Source: Prevotella sp. S7-1-8
GTDB lineage: Bacteria; Bacteroidota; Bacteroidia; Bacteroidales; Bacteroidaceae
Direction of reading: 5' to 3'
NCBI RefSeq assembly: GCF_000758925.1
Contig: NZ_JRNC01000033.1
Span: 25,052 to 89,051, forward strand
Length of the DNA stretch: 64,000 bases
Position 1 is the first letter of the stretch. Each line of letters starts with the position of its first letter. Of this stretch, positions 27,288 to 35,940 are shown one piece after another. The position numbers were made by a program, and so were the translations under genes. The notes under the pieces are model-generated. The model was not told the origin of the DNA. It saw only the letters and a program-made list of their open reading frames with translations, and searched no databases.

Positions 27288-29912
27288 ATGCACTATAACA
27301 AGAATAGTATACTTGCGGCTGTCATCGCTATGACTTGCTGCGCAGGCGTGAAAGCTCAAGACAAAATAGTTTTTCCCGACATCACTTACGCGGGAACGCC
27401 ACGAAACGCGGTTATTGGCGGCTTTAACGTTAGCGGTATGGACGGGTACGAGGATTACATGCTCACAAGTATTTCCGGACTTACCGTTGGACAGCACATC
27501 ACGTTGCCGGGCAGCGAGATAACCGAGGCGGTGAAGCGATATTGGAGGCATGGCCTGTTCTCGGACGTGCAAATCTCTGCCGACTCGTTGGTGGGCGACA
27601 AGGTTTACCTGCATATAGCCCTGAAACCAAGACCCCGGGTGTCGCAAATCAACTATATTGGCTTGAAGAAAAGCGAGCGCGAGGACATGGAAAAAAAGCT
27701 CGGAATGATCAAGGGTGGGCAGATTACCCCCAACATGATAGACCGCGCGAAAATCCTCGCCAAGAAGTATTTTGACGACAAAGGCTTTCAAAATGCGGAT
27801 ATAGACATACAGCAACGGGAGGATATCACGGCTAAAAATCAGGTGATACTTGACGTGATAATCGACAAAAAACAAAAGATCAAGGTCAAGAATATTATTA
27901 TAGAGGGTAACGAACACCTCAAGGATGCCAAAATAAAAGGAGGGCTCTTCGCCAAGGGCGTGTTCTCAAAGACCCACGAGGCGGGCAAACTGTCATCATT
28001 CTTGAAAACGAAAAAGTTTACCCCGGAGCGTTGGAAGGAGGACAAGGAAAAACTTATCAGCAAATATTACGAGTTGGGTTATCGCGATGCCGTTATCTTG
28101 AAAGACAGCGTGTGGAACGCCGACGACCGGCATGTAAACGTTTATGTGAAAGTGGATGAGGGGCAGCGATACTACATTCGTAACATACACTGGGTGGGAA
28201 ACACGGTGTACAACTCTAATTTCCTGAACGATGTGCTGCGCATGAGGGCCGGCGACGTGTACAATCAGAAGTTCTTGAACAAGCGCGTTAACGAGGATGA
28301 TGATGCCGTGCACAACCTATACTATAATAATGGATACGTGTTTTCCAATGTGCAACCTACCGAGGTGAATATCGTGGGCGACTCCATCGACCTCGAGATG
28401 CGTATCGTAGAGGGGCCTCAGGCACACTTGAGCCACGTGCGAATAAATGGCAATGACCGCCTGTATGAAAACGTGGTGCGCCGTGAGTTGCACACCAAGC
28501 CAGGCGATTTGTTCTCGAGAGAAGCCCTCATGAGGTCTGCTCGAGAGCTGGCTTCCATGGGGCATTTTGACCCGGAAAAGGTCTCGCCCGACGTGGTTCC
28601 AAATATAGAGAACGGCACTGTGGACGTAAACTGGAACCTTGTGCCGAAGTCTAACGACCAAGTGGAGTTCTCCTTGGGTTGGGGACAGACTGGCGTCATT
28701 GGGCGAGTGGGCCTCACACTGAACAACTTCTCCATGGCCAACCTCTTCAACAAGAACAAGGAGCATCGCGGCATCTTGCCTATTGGCGACGGCGAAAAGC
28801 TGTCTCTTGGTGTTCAAACCAATGGTACGTACTATCAAAGCTATAACGCCGGCTACTCCACCAACTGGTTTGGCGGTAAACGACCAATCCAATTGTCCCT
28901 CGGAGTGTACTATTCCAAGATGACTGACATATCGAGCAATTTCTACAATCAGGCTTGGAACAACAGCTATTACTCTTACATGATGGGCAGTAGTAGCTAT
29001 GGTTACAACTATACCAACTATGAGAACTATTACGACCCGGATAAATACTTAAAACTCTTCGGCGCCAATTTGGGGTGGGGAAAACGCTTGAGATGGCCCG
29101 ATGACTATTTCATGCTCTCGCTTCAATTGTCTTTCACTCGTTACATGCTGAAGAATTGGAAGTATTTTATGATGTCTACGGGAAGCTCCAACAGTCTTAA
29201 TTTGAGTATCTCGCTGAACCGGTCGTCTACCGACAACCAACTGTTCCCGCGACGTGGGTCGGAGTTTACGGCCAGCGCTACAATAACGCCGCCATGGTCA
29301 AAGTGGGACAACAAAGACTACAAGAGCCTCGCCAACAATCCCTATTCGCCTAATTTCCAAAAAGAGCAACAAGAGAAATACCGCTGGATAGAGTATCACA
29401 AGTGGAAATTCAAGGCTCGTACATTCACGGCATTGACCGCCTCGCAGAAGTGTCTGGTGCTCATGACGCGTGTCGAGTTGGGGCTTCTTGGCTCTTACAA
29501 CAAGTATAAGAAGAGCCCATTCGAGACTTATTACATGGGTGGCGATGGCATGAGCGGCTACTCTTCAAGCTACGCCACAGAGACCATAGGGCTTCGTGGC
29601 TATGAGAATGGGTCGCTAACGACGGGCAACGGGGGCTATGCCTACGACCGGTTCACCCTCGAATTGCGCTATCCGCTCATGCTTGGCAATACCACGATAT
29701 ATGCGCTCAGCTTCCTTGAGGGTGGAAACGCGTGGACGGAAACAAACAAGTTCAACCCGTTCGACATGAAACGCTCCGCTGGAGTGGGTGTGAGAATCTT
29801 CCTCCCGATGGTCGGATTGATGGGTATTGATTGGGCATACGGTTTCGACAAAGTGTCCAGTGGCAAGATAGGTGGCAGCCAATTCCACTTCATCCTTGGC
29901 CAAGAGTTCTGA
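27288..29912 (+). CDS. bamA: Outer membrane protein assembly factor BamA
   Basis: Central barrel that folds and inserts outer-membrane proteins. It is 874 residues: a signal peptide (to about 23, ending VKAQ), five POTRA-like domains up to about residue 450, then a 16-strand barrel. Recognisable features are POTRA repeats such as VKNIIIEGNEHLKDAKI (about 202) and IRNIHWVGNTVYNSNFL (about 297). VRINGNDRLYENVVRREL (about 385), LRGYENGS (about 770, the family's L6 VRGY-like loop) and the C-terminal Phe of FILGQEF are also seen. A Tyr/Ser/Asn-rich extracellular loop occupies about 555-590. It is followed by three chaperone genes. Confidence 0.96.
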   Translation: MHYNKNSILAAVIAMTCCAGVKAQDKIVFPDITYAGTPRNAVIGGFNVSGMDGYEDYMLTSISGLTVGQHITLPGSEITEAVKRYWRHGLFSDVQISADSLVGDKVYLHIALKPRPRVSQINYIGLKKSEREDMEKKLGMIKGGQITPNMIDRAKILAKKYFDDKGFQNADIDIQQREDITAKNQVILDVIIDKKQKIKVKNIIIEGNEHLKDAKIKGGLFAKGVFSKTHEAGKLSSFLKTKKFTPERWKEDKEKLISKYYELGYRDAVILKDSVWNADDRHVNVYVKVDEGQRYYIRNIHWVGNTVYNSNFLNDVLRMRAGDVYNQKFLNKRVNEDDDAVHNLYYNNGYVFSNVQPTEVNIVGDSIDLEMRIVEGPQAHLSHVRINGNDRLYENVVRRELHTKPGDLFSREALMRSARELASMGHFDPEKVSPDVVPNIENGTVDVNWNLVPKSNDQVEFSLGWGQTGVIGRVGLTLNNFSMANLFNKNKEHRGILPIGDGEKLSLGVQTNGTYYQSYNAGYSTNWFGGKRPIQLSLGVYYSKMTDISSNFYNQAWNNSYYSYMMGSSSYGYNYTNYENYYDPDKYLKLFGANLGWGKRLRWPDDYFMLSLQLSFTRYMLKNWKYFMMSTGSSNSLNLSISLNRSSTDNQLFPRRGSEFTASATITPPWSKWDNKDYKSLANNPYSPNFQKEQQEKYRWIEYHKWKFKARTFTALTASQKCLVLMTRVELGLLGSYNKYKKSPFETYYMGGDGMSGYSSSYATETIGLRGYENGSLTTGNGGYAYDRFTLELRYPLMLGNTTIYALSFLEGGNAWTETNKFNPFDMKRSAGVGVRIFLPMVGLMGIDWAYGFDKVSSGKIGGSQFHFILGQEF

Positions 29913-30112
29913 CAATTCATCGGCGACACGGCGCTGTGGCACTGTCAGCTTGAGCACATCAAATGCCTGCCACCGCGCCAAGGCCGACCATAATTCATGG
30001 CGTGGGAGCATGGCGCGACGACATGTTAATAAAAAGTAAAACCAAACGCACGCGTAACTATATGGCTCGTACGCTCGTCTTGAAAGGAACATGGGCACTT
30101 TAAAACAATAGC

Positions 30113-30667
30113 ATGATGAAAAAAACAATGAACAAAACAATATCAGGAGCGCTAGCGAAAGTATTTTTGCTCACGTTGACGCTCACCTTTGGCACCATCA
30201 AGGGCAACGCTCAGAAGTTCGCCCTCATAGACATGGAATACGTGTTAAAAAACATTCCCGCGTACGAGCGTGCCAACGAGCAGCTCAACCAAGTATCAAA
30301 GAAATGGCAGGCGGAGGTTGAGGCCCTCAACACAGAGGCTGCCACGATGTACAAAAACTATCAAAACGAGATGGTGTTTCTCTCGCAAGAGCAGAAAAAA
30401 GCCAAGCAAGAGCAGATCATGGCCAAGGAGAAGCAAGCCGCGGAACTGAAGAAAAGGTATTTCTCGCCAGAAGGAGAGCTGTTCAAAAAGCGTCAAAGCT
30501 TGATGACCCCCATACAAGAAGAGATATACAACGCGGTCAAGGAAATATCCGACCTACGTGGTTACAGCTTGGTGCTCGACCGCGCTTCCGATACCGCGAT
30601 TATCTTTGGCTCGCCCAAAATAGACATATCGAACGAGGTGTTGGACAAATTGGGCTACGGCAGATGA
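30113..30667 (+). CDS. Skp/OmpH family periplasmic chaperone, copy 1
   Basis: Periplasmic chaperone that escorts unfolded outer-membrane proteins to BamA. The 184 residues include a signal peptide (to about 34, ...GNAQ), FALIDMEYVLKNIPAYERA at the start of the mature protein, a long charged coiled-coil arm (about 50-130, rich in Gln, Glu and Lys) and a C-terminal half-strand with LVLDRASDTAIIFGSPKID. That is the usual Skp layout. ATG 30113 or 30116 are both possible. About 200 bp separate it from bamA without a clear promoter or terminator. Confidence 0.9.
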   Translation: MMKKTMNKTISGALAKVFLLTLTLTFGTIKGNAQKFALIDMEYVLKNIPAYERANEQLNQVSKKWQAEVEALNTEAATMYKNYQNEMVFLSQEQKKAKQEQIMAKEKQAAELKKRYFSPEGELFKKRQSLMTPIQEEIYNAVKEISDLRGYSLVLDRASDTAIIFGSPKIDISNEVLDKLGYGR

Positions 30668-30767
30668 GCCGACATTTTCAAAACAACAACAACAAAGGCG
30701 GCCGGGACAAACAGGCTGTCTCCTGCCTCAAAATAGAACAATTAACAATTAAACAATAGAAAAAGAA

Positions 30768-31262
30768 ATGAAAAAACTTATTTTAATGTTGATGCTGATG
30801 GCACCTTTGGCTACGTTCGCGCAAAAGTTTGGCAAGGTTAATACCAATACCATCATGCAGACATTGCCTGAAATCTCAAAGATCAATGGCGAGCTTGAGG
30901 CCACGGCCAAACAGTACGAGAACGAGTTGAAGGCCATGCAAGACGAGCTGCAGCGCCAAGCCGAGGCGTATGATAAAGGCAAGAGCACGATGAACGCGAC
31001 CGCCCAAAAAAACAAGGAGCAAGAGTTGCAGCAGCTCTACCAAAAGTACCAACAGACACAGGTGGACAATCAAAAAGCCCTTCAGAAGGCACAGCAAGAC
31101 AAGATGCAGCCCATCATCAACAAAGTGCGCAGCGCCATCGAGAGTGTTGGCAAGGCTGGCGGTTACACCTATATCTTTGAGGACGGTGTAGCCATTTACA
31201 CCGGCGCCAACGTGGAAGACGTTACCTCCAAGGTTCAGGCGGCGCTTACCAAGATGAAGTAA
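30768..31262 (+). CDS. Skp/OmpH family periplasmic chaperone, copy 2
   Basis: 164 residues with signal peptide (MKKLILMLMLMAPLATFAQ), FGKVNTNTIMQTLPEISK, a Gln-rich coiled coil (about 35-110) and the closing YTYIFEDGVAIYTGANVEDVT. A paralogue of the flanking chaperone genes. It lies 100 nt after copy 1. Confidence 0.92.
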   Translation: MKKLILMLMLMAPLATFAQKFGKVNTNTIMQTLPEISKINGELEATAKQYENELKAMQDELQRQAEAYDKGKSTMNATAQKNKEQELQQLYQKYQQTQVDNQKALQKAQQDKMQPIINKVRSAIESVGKAGGYTYIFEDGVAIYTGANVEDVTSKVQAALTKMK

Positions 31263-31300
31263 CGCGTCGCGTTAAGCCAACCCAAGTTAAGAAGCCAAGA

Positions 31301-31343
31301 ATGCCAATGGAGGCCACTGACGCGAGGTGGCGTCCGTTGGCAT
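31301..31343 (+). promoter_or_regulatory. Strong hairpin between the second and third skp genes
   Basis: A 17-bp inverted repeat with about two mismatches (ATGCCAATGGAGGCCAC ... GTGGCGTCCGTTGGCAT) has no T run. More likely a mRNA processing or stability element than a terminator. Confidence 0.5.
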
Positions 31344-31402
31344 CTTGACCATTTTACTTTTTATCAATCTTATCGCTCAATCTCACAAAGTGATTATCCA
31401 CT

Positions 31403-31957
31403 ATGAAAAAACTGTTCCTATCCTTATTTTTTGTCACGGCAACTCTGTGCGCTATGGCGCAAGATATGAGCGTGGCATCCCAAACCTCGGCCGTGTCAAA
31501 ACAACAGGTGCAGACTTTCCGTTTTGGGTATTTAAGCTATCAAACGGCCCTGCAATCCATGCCCGGCTACGCCTTGGCGCGTCGCAAGCTTGAAGATTTG
31601 CGCATAAAATACGATGCCGAGATGAAGCGAGTGGAGGAGGAGTTCAACAAGAAATACGAGGATTTCTTGGAGGGACAGCGAGATTTCGCGCCATCCATCC
31701 GCCAGAAACGCCAAGCCGAGTTGCAAGAGCTCATGGAAAAAAACATTGCTTTCAAGAAAGAGGCCCAGCGCCTTTTGGCAAAAGCCGAAACCGAGGCTTA
31801 CGATCCTTTGAGAGAGAAACTCGCGAATGCCATTCTCGTCGTCGGCAAGGAAAAAGGCCTGGCCTTTATCCTTAACACTGACAACAACGCGGTGCCATAT
31901 ATCAATGTAGAGATGGGCGAGAATGTGGCGGAAGCCGTAAGCGCCGCCATGCGTTAA
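31403..31957 (+). CDS. Skp/OmpH family periplasmic chaperone, copy 3
   Basis: 184 residues: signal peptide (MKKLFLSLFFVTATLCAMAQ), a short Ser/Thr/Gln linker, FGYLSYQTALQSMPGYALARRK, then the coiled-coil arm (about 65-135) and a C-terminal segment LAFILNTDNNAVPYINVEMG. More divergent than the first two copies and preceded by a 140-nt gap with a hairpin. It is followed after 18 nt by murI. Confidence 0.9.
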   Translation: MKKLFLSLFFVTATLCAMAQDMSVASQTSAVSKQQVQTFRFGYLSYQTALQSMPGYALARRKLEDLRIKYDAEMKRVEEEFNKKYEDFLEGQRDFAPSIRQKRQAELQELMEKNIAFKKEAQRLLAKAETEAYDPLREKLANAILVVGKEKGLAFILNTDNNAVPYINVEMGENVAEAVSAAMR

Positions 31958-31975
31958 CCCACCAAAGACGACAGC

Positions 31976-32821
31976 ATGTTCCAAGCGTTGCCCATACAAG
32001 AAAATGGAGCCATTGGCATTTTTGATTCAGGCTATGGCGGGCTTACCATACTGAGCGGCATACGCCGCCTGTTGCCTCAGTACGACTATCTATACCTTGG
32101 TGACAATGCCCGCGCCCCATACGGTGTGCGCTCGTTTGAGGTGGTGTACGATTTCACGAGGCAAGCCGTAGAAAAACTTTTCAGAATGGGTTGCCAACTC
32201 GTCATTTTGGGATGTAACACCGCTTCGGCCAAAGCGCTGCGCTCCATTCAGCAAAACGACTTGCCCCATTGGGCGCCAGACCGTCGTGTGCTTGGCGTCA
32301 TACGCCCCACGGCCGAGATCATTGGCACCATCACCCGCAACGATCACGTAGGCTTGCTTGCCACGGAGGGAACGGTGAGAAGCCATAGTTACGAACTCGA
32401 GATTGCCAAGCTGTGGCCCAATATCAAGCTCACGGGGCAGGCATGCCCCTTTTGGGTGCCTCTCGTGGAGTACAACGAGGCCTCCTCTCCCGGCGCCGAC
32501 TATTTTGTAAAAAAACGCATAGACCAGCTCATGGGGCAAGACCCCGATATTGACACCATCATCCTCGGGTGCACCCACTTTCCGCTACTCATGCCCAAGA
32601 TCAAGAAATTTGTGCGTCCGGACGTCCGTATCGTCTCGCAAGGCGAATACGTGGCCGAGAGCTTGAAAGACTATTTGGGCAGGCACCAGTCTTTGGAAAA
32701 ACGACTAACCAAGGGGGGAGGAGCCAAATATTTCACCACGGAGAACCCGGATAAGTTCAAGGAGCGTGCCGCCATCTTCGTCAAAGAAGACGTAAGCGTG
32801 GGGCATCTTGACCTCGAATAG
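31976..32821 (+). CDS. murI: Glutamate racemase
   Basis: Makes D-glutamate for peptidoglycan. It is 281 residues. IGIFDSGYGGLTIL (about residue 14) holds the catalytic Asp/Ser region. The two catalytic cysteines are in LGCNTASAKAL (about 80) and ILGCTHFPLL (about 198). YLGDNARAPYGVRS (about 42) is also typical. It sits at the end of the bamA-skp operon, a placement common in Bacteroidales that ties wall and outer-membrane assembly together. Confidence 0.96.
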   Translation: MFQALPIQENGAIGIFDSGYGGLTILSGIRRLLPQYDYLYLGDNARAPYGVRSFEVVYDFTRQAVEKLFRMGCQLVILGCNTASAKALRSIQQNDLPHWAPDRRVLGVIRPTAEIIGTITRNDHVGLLATEGTVRSHSYELEIAKLWPNIKLTGQACPFWVPLVEYNEASSPGADYFVKKRIDQLMGQDPDIDTIILGCTHFPLLMPKIKKFVRPDVRIVSQGEYVAESLKDYLGRHQSLEKRLTKGGGAKYFTTENPDKFKERAAIFVKEDVSVGHLDLE

Positions 32822-32951
32822 CTCGCGTGGGAGCGTCCCTGCGTAGCCTTGGCCCATGACACTGCCCCGAATTTCCATGTCGGGCAATCGTAAAAATGTC
32901 ACATTCGACATTTCCGGCAAAACGCCTATAACCCTTTAAATACACTATATC

Positions 32952-33290
32952 ATGCAAGAAACCAGACAAAACAAAATAGCTCGACTATTGCAAAAAGAGT
33001 TGGCGGAGATTTTCCAAAGCCAGACACGGCAGATGCGTGGCGTGTTGATCAGCGTCACGCGCGTACGCGTAAGTCCGGATCTCAGCGTTTGCACGGCCTA
33101 CCTGAGCATATTCCCGTCTGAAAAATCAAAGGAGCTTTTGGAGAATATAACGGCCAACGAGAAAACCGTGCGATACGAACTTGGCAAGCGCGTGCGCAAC
33201 CAGTTGCGCATCATACCGGAGCTTCGGTTCTTTATAGACGACAGCTTGGACTACATTGACCACATTGACGACCTGCTCAAAAATTCTTGA
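32952..33290 (+). CDS. rbfA: Ribosome-binding factor A
   Basis: Small-subunit maturation factor that binds 16S rRNA. It is 112 residues with the RbfA pattern: QNKIARLLQKELAEIFQ at the N-terminus, VTRVRVSPDLSVCTAYLSIFP (about 37-57) and NQLRIIPELRFFIDDSLDY at the C-terminus. The gene downstream is a LolC/E permease, 113 nt away. Confidence 0.95.
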   Translation: MQETRQNKIARLLQKELAEIFQSQTRQMRGVLISVTRVRVSPDLSVCTAYLSIFPSEKSKELLENITANEKTVRYELGKRVRNQLRIIPELRFFIDDSLDYIDHIDDLLKNS

Positions 33291-33403
33291 CACGCTTGCC
33301 ACCCACCCTTTTCCATAAAGTCTGCCAATCGTCACGCTCGCACAGGGAAGGGTTCAAGGAAAACTATGGGCAGCTTTTTGAACTATAGAACAAACATACA
33401 AAC

Positions 33404-34747
33404 ATGAGTCAGGAAAACCAGAGGGGCATCCCACGGCGCGAAGAAGTTTCTTCCGCCAACCGGCCATTTACCGTCGACCAAGGCCTTGAGCCATCCCGCC
33501 GAGGCGACAGCGGACGTGCTTTTTCTTTTTTTGTGGCACGCCGCTATTTGTTTTCCAAGAAAAAAACGCACGCCATCAATGTCATATCCCTTATTTCCGT
33601 TATTGGCGTGGCCATCGCCACTATGGCGTTGGTAGTGGTGTTGTCTGTTTTCAATGGTTTTCATGACCTTGTGGCTGGCTTCTTCACCAACTTCGACCCA
33701 CAGCTCAAGGTCACGCCCGTCAAGGGCAAGGCGGTGCCTGCCGACGACCCCGTTCTAACCCAAATCAGCAAGATGCCGCAGGTGCAAGTGGCCACGCGAA
33801 CCATGCAAGACATAGCCTTGGCCGTTTACCAAGACAAGCAAGCCGTGATCACCCTCAAAGGAGTGGATGACAATTTTGACGCTCTCACCCACATCAACGA
33901 GATTCTTTACGGCGATGGCGAGTTCCAGTTGCGCACAGCCAACTTGCAATTTGGTACACCGGGCATACGCTTGGCGCAGACTCTTGGCACCGGGACGTGC
34001 TGGCCCAATTTTATGAAGCTGTACGCACCCAAGCGTGACGGGCAGTTGGACCTTTCCAATCCGGATGATGGGTTTGTGGTAGACTCGCTCGTTTCGTCGG
34101 GTGTAGTGTTCGCCGTGAACCAAGGCAAGTACGACAAGAACTACATGCTCACCAGCCTTGGATTTGCTCAAAACCTGTTTGGCGCGCCCGGTATGGTTTC
34201 GGCTTTGGAGATAAGGCTCAAGCCGGGGGCTGATATCGATCAGGTGAAAGCCGAGATGCGTAGGGTGGCCGGAGATCGGTTCAAGGTGCAAGACCGTTTT
34301 GAGCAACAGGCCGACACGTTCAAGATCATGCAGATAGAAAAGCTCATGGCCTACATATTTCTCACGTTTATCCTCGTGGTGGCGTGTTTCAACATCGTGG
34401 GCTCTTTGTCCATGCTTATCATAGACAAGAAGAAAGACGTGGGCACCTTGCGCAATTTGGGGGCTACGGATAGGCAGATCAACCGTATTTTCTTGTTCGA
34501 GGGGCGTCTCATCAGTGTCATAGGCGCCATCGTGGGCATATTGCTCGGCCTGCTGATGTGCTGGTTGCAGCAAGAATATGGCTTGGTCAAGATGGGCAAG
34601 GCTGACGGCACTTTCGTTGTCAACGCCTATCCCGTGAGCGTGCATTATGTGGACGTGTTCTTCGTTTTCGTCACCGTCATAGCGGCTGGATGGCTCGCCG
34701 TGTGGTATCCGGTGAAAACATTTGCCAAGCGAAACCTTACTGTTTGA
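33404..34747 (+). CDS. ABC transporter permease, LolC/LolE (FtsX) family
   Basis: Inner-membrane permease of a lipoprotein-release type transporter. One hydrophobic segment lies near residues 62-83 (INVISLISVIGVAIATMAL), followed by a large periplasmic domain (about 90-310, MacB-type) and three C-terminal FtsX helices (about 320-440) with GTLRNLGATDRQINRIFLFEG between. The first 40 residues before FVARRYLF are unusual: homologues usually start only a few residues before this point. The open frame has no other ATG, so either the extension is real or the start is a GTG at 33533. No matching ATPase is adjacent. Confidence 0.88.
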   Translation: MSQENQRGIPRREEVSSANRPFTVDQGLEPSRRGDSGRAFSFFVARRYLFSKKKTHAINVISLISVIGVAIATMALVVVLSVFNGFHDLVAGFFTNFDPQLKVTPVKGKAVPADDPVLTQISKMPQVQVATRTMQDIALAVYQDKQAVITLKGVDDNFDALTHINEILYGDGEFQLRTANLQFGTPGIRLAQTLGTGTCWPNFMKLYAPKRDGQLDLSNPDDGFVVDSLVSSGVVFAVNQGKYDKNYMLTSLGFAQNLFGAPGMVSALEIRLKPGADIDQVKAEMRRVAGDRFKVQDRFEQQADTFKIMQIEKLMAYIFLTFILVVACFNIVGSLSMLIIDKKKDVGTLRNLGATDRQINRIFLFEGRLISVIGAIVGILLGLLMCWLQQEYGLVKMGKADGTFVVNAYPVSVHYVDVFFVFVTVIAAGWLAVWYPVKTFAKRNLTV

Positions 34748-35100
34748 GCGCAAAAATGGCAGGTGAAAATACCTGACAAAACCTCTTTTGAGAATCGCGT
34801 GTTTGCAAATGACAGGCATCTTGGCCGCAAATACGCGATTTTTGAGCGTGTTATTTATTTCGCTGTGAATAAGGCAGATGTGCCATTCTTGCCATTTTTG
34901 CGTTCAAAAAACATTACGCGGGGTTTGCCATTGAGTATCATTCGCCTTTCGATCAGTTACCAATGGGCATGGCGTTCGCGCTTTGTCGCGCAGCCATCAA
35001 GACCTAAACGGAGCGCGATTAAGCTGTTATCGCATGGAATAAGGGGTTCGATTTAGGCAAGAGCTACATGCGGAGCTCGTAAAAATAGCTAAATACCGTC
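34748..35100 (+). other. Gene-free spacer after the permease gene
   Basis: About 350 bp without a gene. It contains copy D of the dispersed repeat on the minus strand and, at its right end, the probable terminator of the ABC ATPase gene. Confidence 0.55.
34773..35011 (-). repeat. Dispersed spacer repeat, copy D
   Basis: Read on the minus strand: the TTTAGGTCTTGATGGCTG box (34991-35009), then about 160 nt later CTCAAAAATCGCGTATTTGCGG (34827-34848), CCAAGATGCC, and GCAAACACGC. The arms GCGTATTTGC and GCAAACACGC pair over 10 bp with one mismatch. The segment GCGTATTTGCG-CCAAG-ATGCC is nearly identical to copy C at 48063-48083. Confidence 0.55.
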
Positions 35101-35133
35101 CTAAAACGCCCATGTCGCACCATGCGTTTTTAG
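35101..35133 (-). terminator. Probable terminator of the ABC ATPase gene
   Basis: The stem CTAAAACGC/GCGTTTTTAG lies just after the minus-strand stop codon at 35151, with T residues on both sides. Confidence 0.5.
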
Positions 35134-35150
35134 TGACTATTGTTTTACAT

Positions 35151-35918
35151 TTATTTTGCTTCCAAAACACTTTGGTCGTTTATGCCCATGGAATGGCACT
35201 CGCCATTTATGTCGCGAATGTAATCGCGCATCCGTTCTTTGGGGTACTCGGCCAGGTTGTGCCGCAATGAGAGAAGGCGGTCGGCGTGCTTGAGGGCAAG
35301 CTCAAGGTCGTGGGTTGAGAGCAACACAATCTTGTCGAGTTGGTTGGCCAAGCGTCTAAGCATGACCATTGTCCGCACTTTGCTTGGATAGTCAAGGTAG
35401 GCCGTGGGCTCGTCAAGGATGATGATAGGTGTTTGTTGGGCCAATGCCTTGGCAATCATTACTTTTTGTCGCTCGCCGTCACTCAGCGCGTCGAACTGCC
35501 GATTGGCGAAGTGTGCCAATTCGGTTACTTGTAGGGCCTTGTCCACGACCGTCTCGTCCGCGGTGGTTAACCGGCCGAAAAATCCAGTGTAAGGCAGTCG
35601 GCCCATGGCCACCACCTGCCGAACGGTGAGCAGCCGCGCGTCGGGGCGCTCGGTAAGCACCACGGATACCGTTCGCGCCAACTCTCCCGGCGTGAGCGTG
35701 TCAAGGTTTATGGCGTGCCCGGCGTCAGCCTTGAAGGTCACGCGCCCTGCTTTGCTGGGTTGCAAGGCGGCCATCGTACGCAGCAGCGTTGACTTGCCCA
35801 CGCCGTTCGTGCCAATCAGGGCTGTGAGCTGCCCGCTTCTTATCTCAGCGGCGAGACCGCTCTTGACCACCTTGTTTTTGTAACCTATGGCGAGGTTTTC
35901 AAGCGTGATGAGGCTCAT
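35151..35918 (-). CDS. ABC transporter ATP-binding protein, iron/haem (FecE/HmuV) type
   Basis: ATPase subunit resembling those of siderophore, haem or B12 importers. It is 255 residues. Walker A is GTNGVGKST (about 36), the Q-loop region follows, the signature is ALSDGERQKVMIAKAL (about 143), Walker B is PIIILDEPTAYLD (about 163) and the H-loop is LLSTHDLELAL (about 199). No permease or binding protein lies next to it, so partners must be elsewhere. It is the last gene of the minus-strand group, 22 nt after the hydrolase stop. Confidence 0.92.
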   Translation of the reverse strand: MSLITLENLAIGYKNKVVKSGLAAEIRSGQLTALIGTNGVGKSTLLRTMAALQPSKAGRVTFKADAGHAINLDTLTPGELARTVSVVLTERPDARLLTVRQVVAMGRLPYTGFFGRLTTADETVVDKALQVTELAHFANRQFDALSDGERQKVMIAKALAQQTPIIILDEPTAYLDYPSKVRTMVMLRRLANQLDKIVLLSTHDLELALKHADRLLSLRHNLAEYPKERMRDYIRDINGECHSMGINDQSVLEAK

Positions 35919-35940
35919 GTCGTGTTGTCAAGGCGGGCGG

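Noticed and set aside
33755..34819. 354-codon open frame antisense to the LolC/E permease
   Set aside because: Entirely antisense to a convincing gene, His/Arg-rich and without domain-like features.
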